DNA of 64,000 nt from Athripsodes cinereus (GCA_947579605.1 OX388318.1:12834001-12898000), one strand, 5' to 3'; counted from the stretch's first letter, positions 10,021 to 21,100 are shown. Numbers and translations: made by a program. Notes: generated from the letters alone by a model not told the origin.

Positions 10021-12056
10021 TAATAAGACCTCTACGTCTCTGAAAATTCTAACTATGTCATTTATAAAAATATTGAATAGTAATGGTCCCAAGTGCGACC
10101 CCTGAGGTACCCCACTATACGCATAGGTATGTATATTGGATCAGATGTACAATTCCCGATACTAACCAACAAAGTTCTTTCCCTAAGATTACTCTCCAAC
10201 CATTGGTAGAAGACTCCGTCGACCCCATATCCACGTAACTTGCGTAGTAACATGTCATGTGACACTTTGTCAAATGCTTTGGAAAAATCTGTGTATATGG
10301 AGTCGACTTGACATCTCTTAGAAAGAGCATTCATTTTATAATTTTGGTATGTTAATAAGTTGGTAAGAGTTGACCTTTTTGGGACAAATCCATGTTGTAA
10401 ATCAGAAATTACTCTATTGATACTATGGCTAATTTTTTTCACTACAATTGATTCAAATAGCTTTGGAATGGCTGATAAAATGCATATGGGTCTATAGTTC
10501 GTTACTTGGCTTTTTTCTCCTTTTTTAAATATAGGTTTTATGAAACCAGTTTTCCAGTAATTTGGAAAAACTCCTGACTTTAACGATAAATTAAAGAGTA
10601 AATGTAAATGACCTGTCAGGGTATCAATACAATTCTTTAAAAAGACATTTGGGATTCCGTCTGGACCAGCTGTTTTAGAGCTGTCCAGAGCAAGGATCGC
10701 ACTTTTGACCTCGTCAGTGGTAATTATAATGCTGGGCAATTCGATAACCATATTGGAAGAGAAATCAGAGTCGGTGGGTGTTGGTAAGGAATCATAAACG
10801 CTCTGGAAGAATGAAGCAAAGAGATTAGCCGCGTCTTGGAGTGATTTCGAATGTTGGTTTTTGTATTGAAGATTAATAGGTATTTCGACTTTGTCTTCCC
10901 TCAAAGTATTAACAAACTTCCAAAGATCTTTTGAGTTATTAGGTAAATCTTTCTCCATAAGAGCTACATGTTGCGCGTAACATTTCTTAGATAAAGAAGA
11001 ACATTCGTTACGCAGACTAGAAAAATCATTGTAATCAGCAATGTCTAATGTTTCCTTATACTTTTTATGTGCCAACTTCTTCTTTAAAACCAAACTCTTT
11101 AATTCTGTATTAAACCACTTAGGGTAGCAAGAAGGCTTGAAATCCTTCTTTGGGACAAACGTATCAATACATGTGTTTAAAATAGAATAATATCGATCTA
11201 GTATACTGTTCAAATTACTTTCAGTCTGTAAAAAAGCAACATCAATATTCTCCAAAAAAGTATTTATTGCAATGTAGTCAGCTCTGTGGAAGTTTCGCTT
11301 AGTCGTAATGTCAGTTTTTTGGTTACATAATTCAGATTTAATTTCAATGTCAAGAGGAGGATGGAAGCCATCAACAGGAAGAAGTACAGAAGATGATTTG
11401 CTCACAGACGTATTATTGGGATCACATGAGAAAACCAGATCTAAAGTTTTGCCTTGGTTGTTGGTAATAAAGTTTACTTGAAGAAGACCAAAAAAGTTAG
11501 CCATGTCTACAAGTTCAGTAGCTTTATCATTGTTCAAATTAATAGCTATTTGTAAGTTAAAGCAACATTGATCTCCGTCTTTCCCATCCAGTGTTTCCCA
11601 TTTGCAGTCAGGCAAGTTGAAATCTCCTGTCAAAATAAGTTTCTTATCTTTGTGTTTAGATTTGATAAGTTCCACCTCCTCACAATAATTTTTATACAAA
11701 GAAATATCTGAGTTTGGGGGTATATATGCGCATCCAAAAACAACCGATTCGAGTGGAAGCCTGATGGATATGAACATTTGTTCGATGTCATTATGTTTTA
11801 CAGGTAACTTCTTACTTGGTAGAGATTTATCAACTGCCACCAAGGCACCTCACCTACTTGTACGCACATTACGATCGAGTCTATATACCCTAAAATTATT
11901 GAAACCGAGCTCAGAGGAACCAATAGAAGAATCCAACCATGTTTCAGTCAGGAGAATCACATTATATCCGAAGGATGGTAATGATTGACGCAGCTCACTG
12001 AGCTTCGTCTTTAATCCTCGGATATTTTGGTAATAACATGAGAGTTTTTTGAAGAA
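10021..12056 (-). pseudogene. LINE K ORF2, endonuclease and N-terminal RT
   Basis: The frame opens just after a TGA at 12057-12059 and runs YYQNIRGLKTKLSELRQSL, GYNVILLTETWLDSS (APE endonuclease N-terminus), then a TGA at about 11857, then the long stretch from 11843: GCAYIPPNSD, LILTGDFNLPDCKW (endonuclease), TLDLVFS, and RT motifs LDSSKTAGPDGIPN, NYRPICILSAIPKLFE, LQHGFVPKRSTLTNLL and TDFSKAFDKVSHDMLLRKL. Near 10100 a 1-2 nt indel shifts the frame inside the S-G-V-P-Q-G-S motif, which continues in another frame. No ATG precedes the endonuclease, so ORF2 probably starts by frameshifting or reinitiation from ORF1. Confidence 0.85.
11964..12050 (-). promoter_or_regulatory. candidate -1 ribosomal frameshift site at the ORF1/ORF2 overlap of LINE K
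   Basis: In the ORF1 frame the minus strand reads TCA AAA AAC at 12052-12044, which is the canonical slippery heptamer A-AAA-AAC (12050-12044). A -1 slip there enters exactly the ORF2 frame, which has no ATG before its endonuclease. Downstream, AUAUCCGAGGAU (12025-12014) can pair with AUCCUUCGGAUAU (11976-11964), enclosing a second stem of 9 bp (12009-12000 with 11996-11987). The spacer to the outer stem is 18 nt, longer than usual for known sites. The function is inferred. Confidence 0.45.
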
Positions 12057-12929
12057 TCAGATTTAACAATTTTAGGATATCCCTTGATATATTTAATAAT
12101 AAGATTATTTGCTCCTTTTTGAACTCTCATATTTAATTCCTCCCTTAATCTCATATACTGGTTCCTCTGAACTACTGTTTGGTCACGATAAACATTAATT
12201 TCTCTTGACAACTTAAATCGATGTTTAAAAATTTCACCAACCTGATTAGGATGTTTAAGAATAACCTTTATTGGACGTGGTTTGTTATTACGTTTCTTCC
12301 CCAACCTAAAACACTTAAGATCAGCGTACATCATTGTTTGATTGGCTTCATTCAGTGCATTGTAGACCCTAGATCTGTCGTCATTTTGTGACCTCTAATT
12401 TTTCATGTAAACTTTCCTCTATATTACAAACTATAATGTTATTTCTTCTTCGGCTTCTTTCTTCGATCTCATTTGCGATAGAGTCCATCTCGGTGATACC
12501 ACAGATAGAGTTTTTGGATTCCAATGTATTTATTTTTTCTTCAAGATTACATATTCTCTCCTTCAATTGTTTATTTTCTGCCACTAATTCATCAATAACA
12601 CTCAACTTGATAGTAATTTCATTCATTTTTGTTATCAAATTCTGGTTCTGCGCTTTCATCTGATATTTAACATCTTTCACGTTATTGTTTAGATTTACTA
12701 GAAATTCTTTGATTGAGTTATCAATTTTTTCCAGTCCAATTTCACTTAGCTCATTATTGTTATGCTTCGATTTCTCATCGCAAGATGGCACTGATAGTCT
12801 CAAAGAGTTCCTTTTATCATTCTTCACCACAGATGTGTGATTGTTTTTAATTTCGCTAGATGGCGTTAGTGTGCTGGTATTTTTCATTTTTCGCGACCTG
12901 GTTTGCACCTGTGGTCGTTCTCTATTCAT
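12011..12929 (-). pseudogene. LINE K ORF1, coiled-coil RNA-binding protein, one frameshift
   Basis: Starts at the ATG at 12927-12929 and ends at the TAA at 12011-12013, about 300 codons in two frames (12381-12929 and 12011-12380). The first part is basic and polar, then a coiled coil (about residues 60-145, with LVAENKQLKERICNLEEKIN and heptad Leu/Ile), then RRRNNIIVCNIEES, the RRM-type start of L1-like ORF1 proteins. After a single-nucleotide shift near 12380 it continues with FRLGKKRNNKPRPIKVIL and a basic C-terminal domain. ORF1 proteins of this type bind LINE RNA as multimers. The end overlaps ORF2 in the -1 frame. Confidence 0.78.
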
Positions 12930-13442
12930 CGTATTTTATATTCACAACACACGTCGCCCAAATTGAGATGTACCAGCGTCTTTACCAACTCTGCCACGGT
13001 AACTCGTGAGGTAGGTGCAATAGAAGTTATAGTTAAAGTGTATTTGAATAGTAATAATTAAAATTTACTACCCATTTGATGCGATTATAATATTGTTCAC
13101 ACTTTGAATTTATAATGATAAATATTATGTTGAAAATATGATTGAATATTATTTTAGATTTGCGTACCTTATGTGCATTGTTTAACTGAGTAAATATTAT
13201 CAAAAGATGCGTAATTGTGTATTTAGTAGTATATATTACTTTTCACCGCATTATGTTTTAATATAACTTAAAAAAGTATTTATTTGTGAGAGCGGTTAAA
13301 AATACGTCTGTCAAATTTTTAAATATTTCATTAATTTTTCAAAATATTTCATTAATCTTATGATGCAGTATTTCATTAATTTTTTATCGATCATACACTT
13401 CTTAACCTTTCTATCAGATTTATAAATTTGTTTAATCTCTCA

Positions 13443-13588
13443 AAATGTACAAGGCAATGAACAAATTAATCATGAATAAACAAAACGAATAATGCGCCAC
13501 CGTTACAAACGAAAAAGCTTCGGGCGTCCGTCTGTAGCGGGTCCCGGCGTCGAAAGTTTTAAAATTGCTGTGAATACTAGGCTATCCG
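13443..13588 (+). repeat. repeat R, copy 2
   Basis: Reverse-complement counterpart of 6431-6583, with the shared core AAGCTTCGGGCGTCCGTCTG and GAATACTAGGCTATCC. It abuts the foldback-like element to its right. Confidence 0.65.
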
Positions 13589-14385
13589 TACCTACTACTA
13601 TACGGCTATCATTTAAACATAAACGATCAGCATAATATTGATGTTATGTTCAACAGAAAAATGTATTCTGTCGACAAATATATCATGTTGATATGCTACG
13701 CTACTCCAGCGAGAATATTATATTTCTATTGCAAATAATATGATATTGTAAAACTCTAAATTAAATCGACCGGCAAAATTGTTATTTGACCGGCATAATG
13801 ATTATTTTTCCAACAAAATAAATAAATGAGCAGCAAACCGTGAGCTTATTTTAATTAAACTTGTGAAAGCTAAATTTTTAATCTTGTTCAAATAACAAAT
13901 CTTTGTATGTAGCATCTTTTTATGTGATTTTATATGTAGCATCTGAATGAACGACACTAGCGTTTTTCGACATTTCAGTTAGATATTTCGTTAATATTGC
14001 AAAGCGGAAAATGACACTGTTTTAATAGTCATCATCACAAAAACTTTATGTGGATCCGAAGGTAAATCGGTGAAAAATATTGTTTATCTAATATTTTGTG
14101 CCGGTCAAATAATAATTCTGCCGGTTAAATAATAATTCTGCTGCTCAAATAACAATTCTGCTGGTCAATAAATTATTTTGTTGTGCAAGTATTTATTAAG
14201 CTGTTAAAATTTGTTAATTTACCGATATAACTAAGTTTGTTTGTAAATCAAGTTTTGCGTTTATTTTTTATTTATTGCTGATGAAAACATTGTTTGCTGT
14301 GCAAATGGCTTAAATGCTGATTTTTTCTTGCCGAACGAATGGATTAATAGCCGATCAAATAATTAGTTCCCCTACTATAGACAAA
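13589..14385. mobile_element. foldback-like element with inverted arrays of ~20-bp units
   Basis: Right arm: at 14101-14220 six consecutive degenerate 20-mers begin CCGGTCAAATAATAATTCTG, CCGGTTAAATAATAATTCTG, CTGCTCAAATAACAATTCTG, then more diverged units; weaker units continue to about 14370. Left arm: at 13763-13840 the same units occur inverted (GACCGGCAAAATTGTTATTT, GACCGGCATAATGATTATTT and others), with weaker ones back to about 13600. The outer ends (CTACTATACGGC and the right CCTACTATAG) are loosely complementary. Between the arms lies ~250 bp of non-coding DNA. Long inverted repeats made of short tandem units are the hallmark of foldback elements. Confidence 0.5.
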
Positions 14386-14439
14386 GTTCGATGATGATGC
14401 AATGCAATAGAGTTGGATTTTCAGAATAACCATATATTA

Positions 14440-14645
14440 TTATTATTTATTTATTTATTTATAACAATACATACGGCTTACGCCTTTAATACATAGTTAT
14501 AAACAACAATTGTATAACACCACCATCGTATCAAATTAAAATCAAAACAAAAACAAAATATACTGCATCACTTCAAATTATAAAAATAAAAATTAAACAC
14601 ATTGTGTCACATAAACCACATAATAAAATTACAACATTATGTTGT
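14440..14645 (-). repeat. LINE 3' UTR-like tail
   Basis: Plus strand starts TTATTTATTTATTTATAACA, then ACATACGGCTTACGCC and A-rich sequence. It has the same organisation as the LINE tails at 18500 and 42196. Confidence 0.45.
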
Positions 14646-14949
14646 ATTGTCGGATGGGTGTTCCATGGCATTCGATAGTATCGTATCAGGATGATTTAAT
14701 TCGATAGTGTCGAATGTTACCCACGTGTAGTCAGAAAATATAATCCGTAAAAAGAGGGTAGGTAGGTAGGTACCTATCAGCTACGAAGTTGTACTTCCAC
14801 TAGCTATAGATGTTGCAGTCAAGCAGGCGATTAATACTATTGGTTCATAATTTTTGAGAATGTTTTTGGAAGGTATGAATGGGCGTTGAGCATGTCATAA
14901 TAAAATAATGCTGCGGCGCGCCAACGCAATCTGTGATTTTTGTATTACA

Positions 14950-15215
14950 GGATAGACGATGGTCCTGGCTGAGTCATGTTTTGAATATGTCTAATGATAT
15001 TTGGCTGAAAAGAGTACTGTGCCACCGTAAGGGTTTCTACGGCCTGGATGTTCCTCTTTCACAATACATTTATCTTTTGTTATTTTGACTACGAAATCAG
15101 AGTGTTATGAAGGTCACAGGAAGAAGTGACTCGATTGGCACAAAGACACTCTGAATGGAGGAGGCTAGTTTCTGTTGTGTGCTCATGGAAGAAGGATCAT
15201 TATTATAATTCTTTC
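14950..15215 (+). pseudogene. decayed RTE-type C-terminus (RTE-F)
   Basis: One plus frame gives RRWSWLSHVLNMSNDIWLKR, the W-L-x-H-V-L-x-M box of RTE C-termini. About 100 bp further another frame gives LAQRHSEWRRLVSV, the usual D-R-x-x-W-R-x-L ending. The DNA between is out of frame. Confidence 0.45.
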
Positions 15216-15227
15216 TTCTGGCTAATA

Positions 15228-15430
15228 ATTGGTCTCCCACTCTTTTTCGTAAGTAGGTATAACCAAGTATCCTGTAAAAGACTGATCTTCGAAAAAATCT
15301 TTAATTTAGCGAAGGTTTTGTCACCTATCCTAAATGTGTTAACTTTTTAATTGACACGAAGATCACAGCTTGTATGTTTATTACATGCGGCAAGCCTGCT
15401 GGCTACCCCATTAAGTAAAGTAGTACATAT
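15228..15430 (+). repeat. SINE S copy, tail degraded
   Basis: GGTCTCCCACTCTTTTTCGT, TATCCTGTAAAAGA, TGTCACCTATCCTAAATG, GACACGAAGATCAC, GTATGTTTATTACATG and GCTGGCTACCCCAT appear in S order. Confidence 0.65.
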
Positions 15431-15775
15431 TGTAGGTAGCTTGTATCAACAGTAATTTCAATTCCATTCTACTACCTAGATTCATTGAGAATTTATTTCG
15501 TCGATCTATTAGTACGTATGTTCTCCTAATAACTTATTCTTAAATTTCTGGAATGAGTGCATGTTTTTATTTTTTGTTTCTCTCCAAGCCCCGGGTTATA
15601 AACAAATAGGCTGCCGCTGAATTTCAGAGGAAGGGGGGGGGGGAGAATTTTATAAAACGTAAGGTGATGAATAAGGTCGCCAGTAGACCATTTTAACCAG
15701 AGCGTCTTTTACCATAGAGTATAATAATATTACATTAAAATCTTTTACTCTGGCTCGGGATCTGTCTCAGATAGT

Positions 15776-15893
15776 TCATTGGATTGGTCTGCAATGAGCT
15801 TGGATTTTTTCTTCATTCCTCCCTTTTTTCTGCCAATTTATTTAATTCAACGCAGGTGTCACAGCTCATGTCCTTCATCACTTGGTTTATATA
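15776..15893 (-). repeat. RTE-A3, old 3'-end fragment
   Basis: On the minus strand it reads GGACATGAGCTGTGACAC, then GGGAGGAATGAAG and GCAGACCAATCCAATGAA, aligning with the last ~120 bp of RTE-A1 but clearly diverged. This is an older copy than A1 or A2. Confidence 0.75.
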
Positions 15894-16749
15894 TAGGTAG
15901 GTGTAAATGTGGTGTAAATTCGTAATTTGGACGAATATAGGTTTACCATATGTTTTCACGTTCTCCTAATAACGTTTACGAGAATGTCTGTCTTATCAAG
16001 ACGATTAGTGATTTTGTTTGGGATAGGTACAAAGAATATTTTCAAATAATTTGTAACAATAATAATAATATGTCGAATAATAGAATCTATGATCTAGAAG
16101 TTGTCCCTTTTTGACACGTATGTATATTTGACCGTACCTACTGATTTACAATCTTGTGAATGGAAAGAGAGTTCGTTATTAGTATCGCATATCAACAAAG
16201 ACATTTTAGATATAATACAATTATTGTGTCTTATTTATGTCTACATTTATGTGTCATGGACATTTTTCAAAATCATACGTATCTGGTAGGTAGGTACACC
16301 CACCCATCTTGATGTCATCAGATGTCTTCTGTGGCTGTATTCTTTGTCGGTATTTCTAAAGATATGGATAGATTATATTATTTTGTACTCACTCATTTAC
16401 AGGATAGATAGTACGTAGTGTGCCTTTGCCTTACCGTTATTTGTATTTGTTGTCAGGCACGTCGCCGCGTCTTTCTGATACTGGGATATGAAATATTAGA
16501 AAAGGATGTGAGCGTATCTTTCACGTTTGCTTTTAATAATATTTCCGCTACGTAGGTACATTGTTAGTAACATCAGCAAGCGCTGGTGTAGGCACTGATG
16601 GTAAATATATCACGAGAGTATCGATTGTACACACAGATGTCTTGCACACGAATCAATATGCTCTTGTAGTATCTTGACAACAGATTTTTCTTAATTGCTT
16701 AGTATAGTTATTTATTTCTTTCTTTTGTAAGTTATAGTTATTTGTTTAT
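15894..16749. other. unassigned AT-rich DNA
   Basis: No element or gene recognised. Short GTAGGTAGGTAC motifs occur near 16290. Confidence 0.3.
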
Positions 16750-17335
16750 TCATGAACACGAAAGTTTTAGTATTTGAAAGAGAAAACGAAAAAAATCGAT
16801 TAGCGAGATAAAAGTTGGCGATGAATGTTTGGAGCAAGAAAGTATGTATGTATGTTTGGGAAGTTTGTTTGCGAGGGATGGAAGATGCGATAGGGACCTT
16901 GAAAGAAGGAAAATGAAAAAGGACGAAAGTGGAATAAATGTATTGGAAATGCGATCGCTGAGAAGAATGGTTGGTAAAACGTTGCGTAATAGAGTGAAGA
17001 ACGAGGATATTAGAAGAATGAGCGGACGCAAGAAGAGTGTTTTGGATGCGCGTAAATAAGTTAAGGTGGTTTGGACATGTTGAACGAATGACAAAGAGGA
17101 TATGCTTGTCTGAAAGAAGAGGTGTAAGGAAGCTTGGGCGTTCGAGAATCACGTGACTTTATCACGTGGATCAAATTCTCAAGGACGGCCGTGTGTTGAG
17201 TAAGAGAAACCGACGTGCGTGCATTAAAAATTGTATGAATGTGGAAGAAGCGAAGGAAGTGTGTAAAGATAGATCTATTAGGCGTTCCGTTCTCTCTGCC
17301 TACCCCACTTGGGGCACGGCGTGAGGGTATAGTAT
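16750..17335 (+). pseudogene. RTE-B2, internally deleted RTE-B copy
   Basis: In shifting plus-strand frames it gives VLVFERENEKNR, MYVCLGSLFARDGRCD, then directly KKDESGINVLEMRSLRRM, VKNEDIRRMSGRKKSV and, out of frame, the C-terminal region. About 70 residues expected between the YLGSLF and KKDESGIN segments are absent, so there is an internal deletion. It ends TGCCTACCCCACTTGGGGCA ... GTGAGGGTATAGTATAG, the RTE-B 3' end. Confidence 0.75.
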
Positions 17336-18282
17336 AGTTTGTATACCTAATATTGAAAAAAACAAAAATTGATAACCATATTATTAGCAAGGGATTTCCG
17401 CGATTCTCCATCTGATTTTAAAAACAAAAAAGAAGTCCAAAGTAACGTAAAAAGAAGATGAATATCCTGGAAAGTAAATATAAGAGAATGCACAGGAACC
17501 CAGGAGGTAAAGAAATTGTAGCGCAGAACAGAAATTGTTGCCCATGTCAAATTAATAACCAATCAATAAAAAGTGGAAGAACCGACTGCCATCTTCATCT
17601 ACATTTTTGACTATCTGATGGTCTTTAAAGTAGAGAGGTGTAAACGGTTATTATAAAGGATTACTTACTTATGCTAAATAATTTTTATTTTTGGGTGACG
17701 TTATGATATTTTTACGATAAATCTCGATTCAAACTATGTAGAAAGAAACTGCTTGTACCTATCTATGAACAACAAAAAATATCATAAATTTAATAATATT
17801 TATGTATATAGCCGGGTGACTGATGACTGAGTACATTTTTGGAGTATAAACAAAATGACCGTATTCTACATCATTCAGTTGACAAACCTTCATTATACAA
17901 GCTTTAGTTCAGTGCAAAGATTTAGGGCACATTGGAAACAATAGTTTATAAATGCATATTTTTGGAAAGATATACATAAATGGATAACGATTATAAAAAG
18001 AAAAACATGTATTCTACGATACATTACATATTATTGTTTCTCAAACTATTTATTATACTAGACAAAGTTTCGTTAGCAGATATAGTACTTGTAACAATAT
18101 CCTGTATATTTGGTTATGATTATATTTCTAATTATATTACTTCAAAACAGGGTGGGCTCTTGACCCTTGCATAAATTACAAGACTTTTGACCCTTCTCCA
18201 TGTAATAATATTCTAAAATAATATGAAAACTTTAAAATTATAATTAAAAGGCTACGGTATATACAAACAGTTGTTGCATTGT
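17336..18282. other. unassigned AT-rich DNA
   Basis: No element or gene recognised; short ORFs only. Confidence 0.3.
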
Positions 18283-18480
18283 TTATTTATTTAATTTTAC
18301 ATTTACGTCATAAGACTTTTACATGTATTAGTCTTTACAGTGCATAAAAGAAATTAGCAAAAAAAAAACATTGAAAACATAGATATAATGGAAAAAAAAC
18401 GTACAGCGTAGATAAAAAATATATTAAATTAATAAATACATTGATTAGCACAAAAGAGGAGAAAATAAAATTAAAAAAAA
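18283..18480 (-). repeat. LINE 3' UTR-like tail
   Basis: Plus strand TTTATTTATTTAATTTTACA, then AGACTTTTACATGTATTAG and A-rich sequence, similar to the distal 3' UTR of LINE K (CCTTTTACATGTAGAAC). Confidence 0.5.
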
Positions 18481-18494
18481 ATACAAATAATTAA

Positions 18495-19100
18495 TATTTA
18501 TTTATTTATTTACAAAAATATACGGCACAGACCTATTACACGTTTGGATTTATGAACAAAAACAAACAATAACAGTGTCATATAATAAATGTATAAGCAA
18601 TAAATTTTTAGTGCCAAAAGACTAACGGAGTAAACAGAGAAACACAAAGAAATACAGTTGTAAGGTGAAATAAAATAATTAAAACAGTCAGTAAAATTAA
18701 TTTCATAATGATAATATAAATAAATCTATATATATAACATAAAAAAATAAATGAAGGTAAAGCTGTAAATGAATATGAAAAAAAAAAACAAATACCTACA
18801 ATAATTGTAAGAGGGGTTAAAAACAAACAATTAGATAACAAAACTATAAGTAGCGCTTTTATACATTATGGACTATAACAAAGTATATTGAAGTAACTAT
18901 CAAGATAAATAATTGATAAATGATAACAGAAAATAAAAAAATTACAAAATGTAAAAGTCAAAATATAATTATACCCAATAGATGTCATATAAATTAATAA
19001 TGGATAATAAATATCAAAATAATAGAAAGTAATATATACATTGTGATAAGTTTATGTTGGATGTACTACAAATTATTAAAAGCTCATAAAATTTGATTGC
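18495..19100 (-). repeat. LINE 3' UTR-like tail, second copy
   Basis: Starts TATTTATTTATTTACAAAAA, then ATACGGCACAGACC and ~550 bp of A-rich sequence typical of these tails. Directly adjacent to the tail at 18283 in the same orientation. Confidence 0.45.
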
Positions 19101-19312
19101 GTAGTTGTATAAATAATAAATAACAATATGGGAAATAACATTCGCGTGTTTTGTGTTGATTTGAAATTTATTCACGAGTTTAATGGCCATTTCCTTTCTA
19201 TAGATTGCGATCTCAAGTATGTGGCTGAACCCCTCATTAGAGAAGTAAAGTTGTAGCCGTTGTGCATAGTTTCATCGATGTAGGTATATGTCAAAGTTTT
19301 CGAATGATGATA

Positions 19313-19546
19313 TTAACTTTTTGAGTTAGCATTGACTGATAATCCACGGTGCACATGTGGGACATGAGCTCAATATGAGGAACATATCCTTTGCGAATGT
19401 CCTTTGATGATTGATGTAAGAGAGGAAATGATTCTGGGTATGACTGTTGACACTCCTCGACCCATCTGGTTTGGGGAAGTGTTTTTAAATGCCACAAACG
19501 CTGGACACTTCAAGGCATTCGTGGATGTGTGGATCTCAAGATAGGA
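19313..19546 (+). pseudogene. non-LTR retrotransposon C-terminus with zinc-knuckle-like motif
   Basis: The plus frame gives DNPRCTCGT, one stop, AQYEEHILCECPLMIDVREE, then RPIWFGEVFLNATNAGHFKA and WISR before a stop. The C-x-C-x(7-9)-H-x(4)-C pattern followed by P is the CCHC knuckle found at the end of many Jockey/I/R1-type ORF2 proteins. One in-frame stop inside shows decay. The upstream RT is not present. Confidence 0.55.
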
Positions 19547-20027
19547 TCTGCTACGTCAGCCGTGTCCCCCGTGGTAGGGTCGGAGATGCCAACACTGGCA
19601 TAGTAGCATTGACAGACTAGAGAAAGTTGAAAGATAAATAAATTGTCACCTAAATGGATTAATAGGAGTCCTTGGACTCCTGAAATACCCGACAAATAAG
19701 TTATTTCGACACTTAATTATTTTTTTTTGTAAACTATAACAGTAAACTGTCACTGTAAAAATATAAACTGTCCTGCGCAGATCGCTGAAAAACTTCACAA
19801 ACAAAATTAGATTATTTTGTTTATTTATTCATTATTTTCTGTACATTGATCACAAAACATACAATTTTATAGAATAATGTACTCAGATAAGATATTATCA
19901 ATATAGAGATGGCGTGTTTATCGCAGAGGCGCGACCTCTTCCAACTAACCCAAAACCTGATAGGTACTTTACATTTTTTTGTACCTGTATCTATTACGTA
20001 ATCTTTAAAAACGATGTAGGTATCTAG
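19547..20027. other. unassigned
   Basis: No element or gene recognised. Confidence 0.3.
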
Positions 20028-20190
20028 TTCACTTACTGCATGTAATAAACACGCAAGTTGTCTTATCCGTGCCAATAAAGTATAAGACGTTCATTATGAG
20101 GAGTAAACATCATCACCTAATCGCTGAATTGTGATGTTAAATATCCTCTTCGTTTAATTTCATGAAACCTACAGAAAATAATTTGAGATC
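20028..20190 (-). repeat. SINE S, partial
   Basis: GCATGTAATAAACACGCAAG, CCGTGCCAATAAA and AATCGCTGAATTGTGATG are S landmarks on the minus strand; the tail end is missing. Confidence 0.55.
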
Positions 20191-20974
20191 TTTTTTTTTT
20201 GCAGGGAACTTTATTTGTAAGAGGAGTCAATAAAGTATGTCATTATTGTACATTTAACACTAAATAAAATCAAACTAAACATTTATACGTTGTTTCTCTC
20301 TCTGTCTATTCTTCGGTGTCTGTTTTCAGTTTTACATCGATCATCAACAGATATTTTTTTTTAAATTTATTTTATTCTTCTTGGACATCATCATTCATAA
20401 TTATAACAAAATCAACAGAGCAGTTTACATAAAAAAAGGTATTACGAAATTGAAAAAGGTAATCAAAAATAGCATATTCAATGTTCTTTCTGACAAAAAA
20501 AAATTAACCATCCCTTTTCTAGCAAATGTTATTAATATAGGAATGTGACTTGGTTATGAGAAACCATTCAACTTAGAATTTCCTGAAAATTTCGTACATA
20601 CAATTGATGGTACTTGTGCATATGTACATAATACACACTTATAGATTGTTGATATAAATAAGTTTAATACATTCTGATCGTTAGAAATATTTCGTAATAC
20701 ATAAGATTAAGTACTAGGTACTACCTGTACATTGCCTTTAACATTTTACAAGGATATTTTCATATAATAAAACCACAAGGGTCAGGGTTGGTATAAAATA
20801 GTTTATGCATGAAAAATCAGAAGTTCGTTCATTACGTAACTATTTTATGACGTGATTTAATTATTTTATGATATATATTACGCATATAAACTATAAAGCT
20901 ACTTGTATTTAAAAAAATGTGTGGCAGTTTGTATAAGTGCAACAAAATATTATATCGAAAATAATAAAACAATT
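20191..20974. other. unassigned AT-rich DNA
   Basis: No element or gene recognised. Confidence 0.3.
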
Positions 20975-21100
20975 AATGTTTTATTCTTCTATGTAATTTA
21001 TTTTCAAACGGGACGTCTTTCGTCTTGTTAGGACATAGTCAATCTAACAAGACGAAAGACGTCTCTCTCGAGAATAAATCACATAGTAGAATAAAGCATT
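20975..21100. repeat. long hairpin, 57-bp arms
   Basis: The inner arms GACGTCTTTCGTCTTGTTAG (21012-21031) and its exact reverse complement (21044-21063) are separated by 12 nt. The complementarity extends outward with scattered mismatches to 20975 and 21100. It could be a foldback MITE, a solitary palindromic repeat or, if transcribed, a precursor-like RNA hairpin. Confidence 0.6.

Larger units (their letters stand above)
8456..13015 (-). mobile_element. LINE K, near full-length two-ORF CR1/Jockey-group non-LTR retrotransposon, degenerate
   Basis: Minus-strand element of about 4.5 kb: 5' leader (~12930-13015), ORF1 (12929-12011), ORF2 with APE endonuclease and RT (about 12055-9164), and a long A/T-rich 3' UTR ending in a TAAATAAATA-type tail near 8456. 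The architecture and the ORF1 type (coiled coil followed by a SRRNNI-like RRM start) fit the CR1/Jockey supergroup, possibly a Kiri- or Daphne-like clade. Several frame breaks show this copy is dead. A related copy begins at the right edge of the window. Confidence 0.8.

Noticed and set aside
13508..13560. GC-rich block considered as a host exon or rDNA scrap
   Set aside because: It belongs to repeat R, which has an inverted copy at 6.4 kb.
14101..14220. Regular 20-bp repeats resembling a CRISPR-type array
   Set aside because: Units are contiguous and degenerate with no unique spacers, and they recur inverted on the other side; this is a eukaryotic foldback-like structure.
16712..17411. Several minus-strand ORFs of 114-146 codons
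   Set aside because: Antisense of RTE-B2; the plus strand carries the recognisable RT residues.
19291..19497. 68-codon minus-strand ORF
   Set aside because: The plus strand carries the CCHC LINE C-terminus, so this is its shadow.
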